DNA of 64,000 nucleotides from Pardosa pseudoannulata (taxonomy: Eukaryota > Arthropoda > Arachnida > Araneae > Lycosidae): positions 63,299,744-63,363,743 of the forward strand of contig CM063503.1 of assembly GCA_032207245.1 (NCBI GenBank), given 5' to 3'. Both the position numbers and the translations under genes were made by a program. Within the stretch, counting starts at the first letter, position 1. Each line of letters starts with the position of its first letter. Below are positions 44,162 to 55,200 of the stretch, piece by piece. Below the pieces are notes generated by a model, which saw only the letters and a program-made list of their open reading frames with translations, was not told where the DNA came from and made no database searches.

Positions 44162-45745
44162 CACATTTTGAACTCGCTTATGACTAGCACGAAAGAACCA
44201 CGATATTTGTTCGTATAACTGAGTGCTCGTAAAAAAAAGGGCACGCGAAATAAATTGATAAAATTTTATGCTTATTCGCCATATTGTGTATGCTTAATTT
44301 ATTTATTTTTCTATTTCTGTACAGTACAAAAGATGTTGGTTGTTTTGCTCTGAATTGCCGTATTGTCTCTTTCTGATGTTATCGCTCTTCGGAGAAGACT
44401 CATGGTTAAAAAAATACCGTTTTTTTGCACCCCTGCCTTCGAAAAAAGTTTTTCTGCTCACTTAAAAGCCCTTGAGTACAGGGCCTGATTTACGGCGGGG
44501 CACTGTCCCGGGGCCCCCACTCAAGGGGGGGGGGCTAAATTAAAAAAAATACACATTAAATTTTTGGTACATCTCGGAATTCGCTCATGTTTTCGGCATA
44601 CTACCGGAAAACATGAATTTTCTTTTGCGAGAAATTGGAATGTGTATGTTGATGGTGTGCTCCAAAAGTCAGTAAATTAAATTTATTCCACAATTTTAAG
44701 TCAAAAGTTAGCTTTTATTTGCTTAAAAATACTGTGAAGCAATGTTAACATTTTAAATGTGTATATTATTCAAAAGATTGAAATACCATATCAGTGACAC
44801 CAATTTACCAATTCATCTCTTCTGAGAGGGCGAAAAATCTTCTAACTGCTTTTTTCCTTCTTGAAGTGGTTAATAAATAAGAGAAAATATATTTATCCAA
44901 AAGCATCTGATACCTTTTTTTTTTTTCGCTTTTTAAGATTTAAGAATGAACAGGAAGTTTTAAAACTGGTTATTTAAGAATAAAAGTATTTAATTTTTGG
45001 AATTTTGTACAACAAAGTCTCACATGATAGTTTACTTAAAATGGTAATTTTTATTAATTTAAACCAATACTTTTTCCCGTAAAAAATGTTACAGGTATTC
45101 TGAGTTTGACTCAAGATTATCCCAGTTTTATCGTTAAAGTCAAATACTGTACTTAAATTGCACAGTCATATGTAATATGTTTGAAGTTAGTTTAGTGGAG
45201 TTTAGTGGAATTATAAAAAACAAAACAAAAAAAAAAAAAATTCATTTCATTAGATACACAAAATGTTTAGGTTATGTATACCTGTCAGGAGTATTTAAAC
45301 TGATATAGCAACTTATAAAATCACTTTCGAGTTCGAGAAAGGTAAGATGGATGGGGCCCCCAGGGGTATAAATCACGCCCTGCTTGAGTATGTTAAGGGA
45401 TTTATGACTAACTTCTAACTTATCATTACTAACTTTCAGTTGACTTTGGAATACTAAAAGAATATTTCTAAGGAAGGATTAGCTGATCAGGGGAGATGGA
45501 AGCAAATGGAAATTTCTTTATTCATTAAAGTATTGCTTGCTATAGTTGCTATACATTGAGTTACTATTGCTAAATATTGGTATTACTATAAATTGGACTT
45601 GCTATGTTTGCTATATATTGGGTTTGCTCGATAAAAGCGAGTTATGTTCCCATAGATGTAACGTTGTCCCAACCACGTATTTCCGATTTTCTCGTTAAAT
45701 TCGGGCTTTCGTTAAATCAGGGTTCATTATAAGCCAGTTCTATTG
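44162..45745. mobile_element. pogo/Tigger-like MITE carrying a nested hAT element
   Basis: The ends are imperfect inverted repeats. The left reads CACATTTTGAACTCGCTTAT. The right, on the reverse strand, reads CAATAGAACTGGCTTATAAT followed by GATTTAACGAAAGCCCGAAT. TA dinucleotides flank both ends (44160-44161 and 45746-45747). Both interiors carry TTCGT(A/T)TAA...CTCG(T)AA-like motifs common in pogo-type ends. Without the nested 904-bp insertion and its 8-bp duplication it would be about 670 bp. No transposase is visible. Confidence 0.55.
44479..45382. mobile_element. hAT-superfamily MITE, 904 bp, nested
   Basis: A perfect 8-bp duplication CTTGAGTA flanks it (44471-44478 and 45383-45390). The ends are inverted: left CAGGGCCTGATTTACG, right reverse-complement CAGGGCGTGATTTATA, each followed by a G/C-rich GGGGCCCCC block. 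No coding frame is present. It is younger than the pogo-like element around it. Confidence 0.88.
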
Positions 45746-47399
45746 TACTTATAAAAATAACTTAAGTTTTAAATTATAATGTTGTTAAAACTTTTAATAT
45801 GAAAATATAAGTTATTCAAATAAAAGAAAGCACTCGTAATGAAATAAGTTTTTATTACAAAATGAAAATATGAAAAAGATTTGAGTTATGCATCTGTACA
45901 TCATAAGTGCTGACTAGATGATTTATTTACACAAATTTTGTTTTCATTTTCCTTATATTATAACAGGAGAACATATTTAAAGTTATAAGTAACTTTTCAT
46001 TAACAACATTTTTGGAACATCAATTTCAATAGTTAAAAAGCATAATGCGCAATATATGGTTTAGTGCTTACAATACAGAACTATTATCAATGAAAAAGAT
46101 ATAAAATAGACTCAATTTAAATGTTTTGAAATGACAATTTCTTAGGACATACATATGCATAGATTAAAACACTTATGTGACAATAAAGGAAGAATTTACA
46201 TTTCTGTTATACACTGTATCTATATAAAAGAAATGCATAGTCTTATATTAACCTATTCTTTTGTGGAGTACGATACAAAATTCTCACACAGCTACAATTC
46301 ATATATACAATATTTTATAAAAAAATAAAGTTTCACTACTGTAATAATGTACTACACACTTTTTTTTCTATCTATTAACAATTTATTAGTTGAAAGATAC
46401 CATTTTTTCAATTCTAGAAAATTTTAACGATCTTCATAGACTTTAATATAGGAAATGAATTTTTATTTTTCATATATTATAAATATTAGACGTTTGAAGC
46501 AGGAAACAAGAAAAGTATAGAATGCTTAAACTTCAGTGTTGTTTTCCATGCAAATTGGACAAAAATTATGAACCAAATTGTTATTTATCATCATTTGAAG
46601 TAATCACACGAATATAAATACTGAAGCTATCAGATAACACTATTCTGGTAATATTATTTGCTTTCTCTCTAAAAATATTTCATTATTTGTGGAAAATACT
46701 TTCTCTTAGGGGCTTGGGATCACAAAATTCTAACTTTTAAAAAATCTATACCCATTTTTCTTGAAATGTTTATTATTATGCAGATTACTTTCTGCATTAA
46801 TGACTGAAAATCTAAATTTTAATTTTAAAGTTTAAATTGGATTAATTGGACTTCCTAGGCTGACTCTAGTCTAGGATTTTCCATCTTTGACCACAAAAAC
46901 ATAATTTATGTTGACAAAAATGAGCATTAGTAATTAAGAGTTATATGTAATTTAATAATGATGATGTAGAAATCAGAATAACATATATTTAAAAGGAGAA
47001 AAATCCATGAGTTCAGTCCAAGATGGATACAAAAGAGTTAAACAAAATTATAAGTTAAACAATTTGCTTGAGTTGTTAAAGTAATCCAATGCTTTTTCCG
47101 TTTTAGTTTTTAAAAATTTTTATTACGGTTTTCACTCATTTTATAACTTTTATTTGATTTTTCATTCATTTTATTATTTTAATTTCATTTTTGAATTTTA
47201 ATAAGCTGTAAATAAAGTTTCTCTACAGTAATAATGTACTACACACTTTTTTTTTTTTTATCTATTAACATTTTATTAGTTGTAAAGTAGCTTTTTCAAT
47301 TCTAGAAAATTTTAACGATCTTCATAGACGAAATAATATAAGACTTTAATATACGAAATTAATTTTTTAATTAATAAATTAATTTTTCATTTAAGCATA
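45746..47399. other. Intergenic with one dispersed direct repeat
   Basis: A block of about 140 bases (46316-46455) recurs at 47208-47365, sharing AATAATGTACTACACAC, then TCTAGAAAATTTTAACGATC and TTCATAGAC. No gene is seen. A minus-strand AATAAA at about 45851 could serve a very long Jagged 3' UTR, but nothing else supports this. Confidence 0.45.
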
Positions 47400-48370
47400 G
47401 CAAGAAATCTCCTACGTCTGTGAAAAGATCTTTATTTTTCTTTTATTTCTTTTCTGTCGTCATTTCTCACTTCATTTATCCTTGCACTGAAAGTCTCAGA
47501 ACTGGTAAATTTTTTGCGAAATTTTCCTATAGTTCTGTAAGATCAATGAGATTAAAATTGGGACCGCTGTGTATTAGTGTGTATCGGCATTTTAAAGCAT
47601 ACAAATTTGACGTATCTTTGAATTTCAATAAACTTTAAATAAAGGAAAACATAGAAAGAAATCTCCTACGGCCGTGAGAAGATTTCACGTTGTCCTGGAT
47701 CATAAAGTACAAAGGATCATAGGAGATTTAGGCAAGGACCAAGGGTAACTGACGACGCAAAGCACTGTTCTAATTTGTCGATAACTCACAGATTCATATT
47801 TATCTTTTATTTCTTTCCTGTCACTCTTCACTTCATTTATTCATGCTTACACTGAGAGAAATTTCAGAACAGGAGGACTTGTAATCGGTAGTTATGCCAA
47901 ACAAAATGTTCCCGTATTCCTGTAGGATCGATGAGACTGAAAGTGGGATCATTATGTATTAGTATTTTAAAATATACAGATTATTTTTGAATTTCAATAA
48001 ACTTTAAATAAAGGAAAACATAGAAAGAAATCTCCTACGGCCGTGAGAAGATTTCACGTTGTCCTGGATCATAAAGTACAAAGGATCATAGGAGATTTAG
48101 GCAAGGACCAAGGGTAACTGACGACGCAAAGCACTGTTCTAATTTGTCGATAACTCACAGATTCATATTTCTCTTTTATTTCTTTCATGTCATAATTCTT
48201 CACTTCATTTATTCATACTTACACCGAGAGAAATTTCAGAACTGGAGGACTTGTAATCGGTAGTTATGCCAAACAAAATGTTCCCGTATTCCTATAGGAT
48301 CGATCAATGAGACTAAAAGTGGGACCATTACGTCTAAGCATTGTAAATTATACAAATTATTTTGAATTTA
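47400..48370 (+). repeat. Tandem array with 369-bp period (2 full units, 1 short)
   Basis: The motif AACTTTAAATAAAGGAAAAC begins at 47631 and 48000, a 369-base period. The first ~190 bases of these two units are almost identical (GAAATCTCCTACGGCCGTGA through TGTCGATAACTCACAGATTC). A shorter, more diverged unit lacking the middle starts near 47405. It is moderately GC-rich and has no convincing frame. Confidence 0.9.
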
Positions 48371-51300
48371 GATATTGCTCGTAGCTAAACTAGAGAAAAA
48401 TAACATTTTTAAATTTAACGATTAAAATTTTGTCAGGTAAAGCAAATATTTGTGTATTTGCTTTAATTTTCTTTCGGAAACAGGCATACCGTTAATTATT
48501 TTCTTACTTATATAACTTTTATATAACTTTTTAAAATGTATAATTTTTATCGTTATTTCTTTGATTAGCGATCTACATATTACTTGTTATTAATTAATTG
48601 ATTAGTTTTGGAAAATAATTATTTTAGCGAAAAAAATGCAGACGCGGGAATCACTGGTTTTTAAAGTAGTAATTTAAAATTTCCATCACAACTCAAAATT
48701 TTTAAGAACTCACGAATAGTTTTTGACTTTAATCTTATGCGGATAATGCGAGATTAGAAAACTTATTAAAGTACTGAACACAATTGTTTAGTTGTTGGAT
48801 GAACGCTATGTGAGATAAGGTGACAGCCTCAAGCAGTTTTCTACTTGAATAGTATTTATGGTTATTTGCTTACCGGTAAGACACTTGTATCCCGACCTAT
48901 CAAAAGCCATACGGGACTTGAAAACCGGTAAAGAAAACTGAACTGCACCGGTCCTTGAATCATGTAAATCCCATCACTGTCCCAAACAAAAATGAACTTT
49001 ATGTAATACAAATAACAACAATAAATATAAATAAATAAAAAACCCTGTTGGATTCCAGATGAAACGTATTTTTCAATCTATTCATCCTTCATTTTAATGA
49101 CATTTTGTGAACTCTTTCCAATGTCATATATCAAGGAAACCTAAATTCCAAGTAAAGCTAAACAATATCAATACAGCACGAATTACAAGAGATCTGTCAA
49201 AAACTCAGATGCTTATTTTTAAATGGGTCACTCTTTAATCAATAAAGTTAAATCGAGAAAAAAAATTGAGAAAATTAAGGCTTTTAATACATTAATTTTT
49301 TAAACTTTTGGTTTATTAAAAATTGTAATAATAAACAATAACAATTGTCCTTGAAACAGCAAATAAATTCTTTAATAACTAAAAAGAATATTATTTATAA
49401 GATTTAAATTTACAAAATTCAGAAAACATCAAAAAATCGACTTAACTCCATTGGCTTCTGAGCGACTCAATTATAACTCATGTTACATAAATTACTAAAT
49501 AAGTGAATTAATGTATTTATAATGAATACCAACATCTGAATTTTTTCTTCGTTAAGATGGAACTATTTACATATTTACACGAATAAAGGTTACAACTTTT
49601 GAATTTGTTTGCATCATAATTAAAGTTTAGTTGTAAATTATGTGCTTTTTCTCTTTTTGTTCTAGAATATTAATAAAACGATAAAACTGATGCCTTCCGA
49701 AATTTTATTCGTTTGATAACCTTTTATCTGCAATTCTGAGTTACGTTTTCGCAAGAAAGAATTTAATTTTCCATCATTCATTAATTAGGGATTGTGTGCC
49801 ATGGTGCCCCGGAGAGTTGAAATGTCTTCACAGAGTCGCCGCAATAAAATAATCATTAATAGCAATAAAGGAAAAGACAACGTAAGTAAGGCTCAAATAG
49901 CACTGCTTTTACAAGCCGCTGAGTTTCCCCACCTTGAAAATGAAACTCACTCGAAGTTGCGAAACATCTCTCGGCATGCATTCTCTTTCTATTTGTGCAT
50001 TACTTCTATGGCTTTGCATTTATTGCCATATTCTGTCTCAAAGGTTTTACCTTTTCGTCCTCATAATTAACTAGGTCAGTGTGTACGCAGCGGCACAATT
50101 GTGACGACCAAGATAGCCTATTAGGGGAAAATCTTAATTAAAAAAGGTTGCGGTGATTTGAAAAGTTTGCCAATCACTGGATTAATTTCCTATGGATCTT
50201 TCAAGCATCAGAATTTTTCAAACTTTTATAAAATTCTTTGTTTATTTTCCTTTTAACGTTGAAGTATACTTGTTCTTACACGTGATATAATGAAAGATAA
50301 AAGACATATTACTCGTTTATCACAGATAACTTCATAATGACTGAATTATTTTTCACATGTACTTACTTAGTACTGTTAATCATGAATACACAAGCCAAAA
50401 GGAAAGTAGCTGCTGTTATAAAACAGTAACGCTGTTATGGGATACACAAATTATGAAGTTGTACTAAAAGTGTTCAAATATTAACGAGAATCAAGTTTCA
50501 TGTTTTAAATACAATGATTTGAAACTGGCAAGACAAATTCAATTAGGACCTGTTGTAGCTTATTCTTCAAAGAAATGCAAATACTCTTCTCTCAGCCTAT
50601 AAAAACAGTGAAGTCCTCAGAAGATACATCCAATTTTCTTTAACTCAAGATGTACAGGAGTTCAACAAAAAGTTTCGAAACAGCTACAGGTTGCAAATCA
50701 CAAAGAGTGGCTTGGCGATGTTTGTTTCCACGCAAGAAAATTCAAATCATTGAAATTATTATAATAACAAAGAATTTGTTTGGGGTCATTACCATGATAA
50801 GGTAATGAAGTGACTTTGAGTTATATAGGGTAAAATATAAGGGTCTTTTTAAACAATATTTTAAAGTATTGATGTATAGCAAGTACCAATACTATTTTCC
50901 AAAGTAGTTACAACCTTCAAGTTACCTAAAACGATGTAAACGATAAGATTCAGAGTATATATAATATTTAAATATGCCCGATAAGAATGCACACGGTTAC
51001 GAGCATATTACAACAATGGTACTTTCTTATACATTCCATATTTCTGTCTTAAATAATTATGTTTTCAAAACATGGAAAACCACTTGAAAAAGGAAGATGT
51101 TCGGGTTGTAAGAAGCTAACTTTTCACAGTTCGATAACTAGGCAATTAAATGTGTCTTTGAAATAACACAAGCTTCTTGATCACTATGTTTGAAATACCA
51201 GTTTTAATGTCCACCAGAACACTGCAAAGTGATTAAAATTATATTTCACTGCACTGACTATAAAGATGCCCTAGAACATATTCTCGTTTATATTTGAACG

Positions 51301-51407
51301 CTTCTTCTAGAAACTAATTAATCACAGAAAAAGTAGTTAAGTTAAATTAACAAGTACTCAAGTCTCTTCAGTTACATTTGAATTACTCATTAAAATACTT
51401 TATCAGT
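48371..51407. other. Intergenic and Jagged 3' UTR region
   Basis: Mostly AT-rich. A possible isolated coding exon lies at 49801-49881. The minus-strand Jagged transcript must end here: an ATTAAA lies at 51203-51208 and the first AATAAA at 50241-50246, both on the minus strand. Confidence 0.5.
49801..49881 (+). other. Candidate first coding exon of an unknown gene
   Basis: An ATG in strong context (GTGTGCCATGG) opens 27 codons rich in Arg, Ser, Lys and Asn (MVPRRVEMSSQSRR start) and ends at an excellent donor, AAC|GTAAGTAAG. The local sequence is GC-richer than its neighbours. I recognise no family and cannot find a following exon. A chance match is quite possible. Confidence 0.25.
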
Positions 51408-51847
51408 TTAAACGATCAACTCTTGCTCAAGCATGTTCTCTTTATTTTGAGAAGCGTTCAAGTCATTTTTATCAAAGTTTTTCTTGAAAGGCAAGGAATT
51501 AGCAATATTTTTTTCAAGTTCTGCCGGCATTGACTTATATATATTGTCTGACATTTGACTGCAATGGGATTTTCCTTCATACATTTTATCATTGGCTGTT
51601 TCTGGGTTTTCATCTGATAGTGAATGTACTTTGTTCAGGTATCTTTTCCAATTATCTTTTCTGTGATTGTTTGCTGTAGAGGAATCTTCTGTATATATCT
51701 TATTATTCCCATTGAAATTCGGCAAATGAGTATGCTGATTTTCATTTTGTTTACATCTATGTCTATATATTAGAAATAATATTGCCAGTGCAATAACAAA
51801 CAAAGCAATTGTGAGTCCAATGACATAAGGCATCAAATTTTGCTCGT
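51408..51847 (-). CDS. Jagged last exon: transmembrane helix and cytoplasmic tail
   Basis: Acceptor TTTCTTTCAG|ACGAGC. It opens DEQN, then a hydrophobic span of about 24 residues ending in the stop-transfer YRHRCK. The tail is rich in Asn, Lys and Ser, has many charged residues and ends ELIV with TAA at 51410-51408. Tail sequence is poorly conserved in this family apart from the hydrophobic C-terminus. Confidence 0.93.
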
Positions 51848-52134
51848 CTGAAAGGAAAAAATAGGTATTATTCTCTCCACGTATAAACTTACTATACACT
51901 TAATAAGTTTATTTTAGGAAGATATATTGATCATGCAAATAAATTTTGTATTTCTTAAATATTACAAATATATAAATATAGTAGAATTCTTATTTTCCGG
52001 ACTAATTCAGATCCGATTCGATTTTAATAAATGAAGCACGTGGATAATTTACGAAAAAAGGTTTATTTCTTAGAATAATGCGGAATTCGTTTATAACGAA
52101 AGGATTTAGTGACTATTAAAACAAAGCTATTTAC

Positions 52135-52229
<95 letters not shown>

Positions 52230-55200
52230 TAAACTCATGCTCATAAATTAAGGATATACCTGAATAGCTCGGAAATCATGCCCTAGAGCACAAATTCTCC
52301 CTGGAATATCATCACATACATATCTTCAGGAATAATATGATTGAATTTTAGGTTATAGTAGATTACCCAACACCACTTGTGGAACTTTGGAAGGATGGTA
52401 TTAAAACAAACTGATTAAATGTTTAGAAAAATGTACCTAACTGACGTTTAGTTTGAAACATCTTGAAAATAATTAAAAGACTCCAGTCAGTTAAATCATG
52501 AACTTTATTCTTGAGATTCTATTTCAATATAAAATATAATAGGTGCATTGACTAGTATATAAATATTTTGGTCCTGCTTTTGTTTTAAAATGGAATACAT
52601 GTTCAAAAGAAAGTCATTAAAATTACCCCATTTCCCTTCTTGAATTACTAACACGTTGATGTAGAACTAACTCCCTACGAGTATTACCATAGCTACGCTA
52701 ACGTTTTTTTTTTTTAACTAATCAGTTTTACAAAGTAGCGAAAATAAGGTAACTTACCGATCGACTGAGGTGCTATAACATGAGCATCTATTTTGACTTC
52801 ATTAATTGAATCAAAAACAGGACTGTTTAGTTTCTTTTTCTTCATATACTCGGCAAGACTTCGAGCGACATCTAACAGCTTTGCATGAGTCTCAATTGTG
52901 GGGGAGACATTTGTGGACTGAAAAAGAAAGCCTTCCGTTAGATCATATAATTTAATTGATAATATCCCTAATTTTATAAATTTATTTTCATGAAGATTTG
53001 TCTGAATTCTTTAAAAGAAGTAGTTTTACAGCATACTACACCAGATATTACTTACCGCCTAAGTAAGAAACATTTGATGTTGTAATGCACAGTTATTCTT
53101 ACATTTTGTATAGTTAGTTTTAGGTATTTTACATTTTTTTGTTAGTATGTGCTTTTTTATTGAGCAAGGTAGAAGAAACTTCTTGTCAACAGTTATTTCC
53201 CAATCTTCTTTGGAGAGAGCGAAATAAAGTCTGCTCTCTTGTATTGCTTTATATCAGTCATTAGAGGTATCGAATTTTCTTATTCTGCGTTTATTTGAAC
53301 ATCAAAGCTTTTCGTGTATTTTGTAAACCACATATTGTTGTATAATTTATCCTATTATTACGATAGAAAAGACCATCAATTCATTGATAAGATGATGTAC
53401 AATATTATTTGTATTATATGAACAAACTATTAAAAGTTAAAACTTTAAAGATGACGTTTGAGGATATCATACCTAATTCTAAGTATGAAAGTAATCGTAA
53501 GGAATTGTCACAAACTTTAAAAGCATTAAAAAAGAGAACAAGGGAAATATATATCATGTTTGTTTCTTTGATTTTAGACTTATTGGGGTATTTTTGGTAC
53601 AAATTATTAGTAATCATATGTATAATTTTATTTGTTTAATATATTAATTAATATTATCTCTTCATCTACTATTGAAAACCTATCGACAACTTGGATTTAC
53701 AACAGAAGACATTGTTGAGCATCCCACTGTAGTATTCTAAAAGCAGTGTGTTTTAAAAAGGTTGTTTATTATCCAAATAGCTGGTAGTTCAATTATCATT
53801 AAAAACAATGAGAAAATACAACATTTGTCTTTTAGTATATTAAGATCAAGTGATCTAAAATAGTCTCATAAGGCGTGTATATCAAACTTACTATTGTCAC
53901 TTCCATAAGATAAAAGCTCTCGTGTTGAACAGCACATTGTGAAAACACAGGAATATCAACAAAATTCAAAGTCCAAATAAACTTCTGAAACTCCAGACAA
54001 ATGCTGTCAGTTGTTTGAAGCTGAAAAATAAGTGAACAGGTATTTAAGTAAAATATATAGTGAACTTGAAACATTTTTAATTATTTTTATAAACAGTTCA
54101 GCTGGCAATTTTTTAAAAACTAGATTAACTGTAAATATAGTTAATCAAGAAACATGATTTAATTTTATGTGTAAATCTCTTCATAAGATTAACATTTTTA
54201 AACTATTGCACACTAATTATTAACTTCAATAACTTTTATACTGAATTAAAATCCTTCACTCCAGAATATATTTATGGTTATTTTTAACTAAACTAAAAAT
54301 ATTGAATTGTTTTGGGTTACTCACCGTAGATGTTATCCCTTTTCCAAACATCAGGGACAGTTTAGCACAATTATTGTCAAGAACGGCATGGTTGGGTTTA
54401 CACTGACTTGAAATTCTTTCAGATATAAATAGATTTGCATTCGATTCAGAAAGGCAATGACCAGAAGATACACAAGATTTTCCATTGCATGGCTCCTTAA
54501 AGAATGGGACACATAAGTGTCCATCTGAACATTGCTTATCATATTCTTCAAAAGGAACTTTATTTTGACAAGTCTTCTTCTCACATGAAACCTACAATAA
54601 AATTTTCAATCTAAATACATTTTAATTGTCAAACAACAATCAAAATAACATCGAACACCTTATTAAGTATCTTAATATTCAAAACAATATTTCTGTTAAA
54701 AATGTTCCAAAGCTTTTATGAACAGAAGAACAATCGTAACAATATTTCTTAGTAAAAAAGTTGTGTTATCTTTATATTTGTTTGTGTAGGCATTGAGTTA
54801 CTATAGAGGAAAAAGAAAGGGATAAGTTATCAATTTTATGAAAAAAAAAATTACTCTTATCTCAGTTATGTGGAATGAGGGCTTTCTATCCATTTAATGT
54901 ATAAACTTATTTAGTAAAATTGTTAAATTATATTGTATTTCAGAACGTCCAAATTATTCTTCAATCGTTAAAATAATGTTTCTTCATATTTAAGAAATTG
55001 CATAGTTATAAAATAATACTGCCACACTGACTCTTTCATGTGTGCAAAATATAAAAATATTAAAAATAACTTAATTTTTTTATTTCCTTTATTTGCAATA
55101 GAATTACTTAAATGTGACATTAAAACAGATTCCGCTGGTTGTATTAGACTTTTATTCTTAATGAGATATTTTTCTGTCCCCAAAAAGTTTAAAACTTGTT

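Noticed and set aside
54351..54584. Minus-strand 77-codon frame overlapping the Jagged Cys-rich exon
   Set aside because: It is the wrong frame of a real exon. The Cys-rich frame matches the Jagged family and joins its neighbours in phase.
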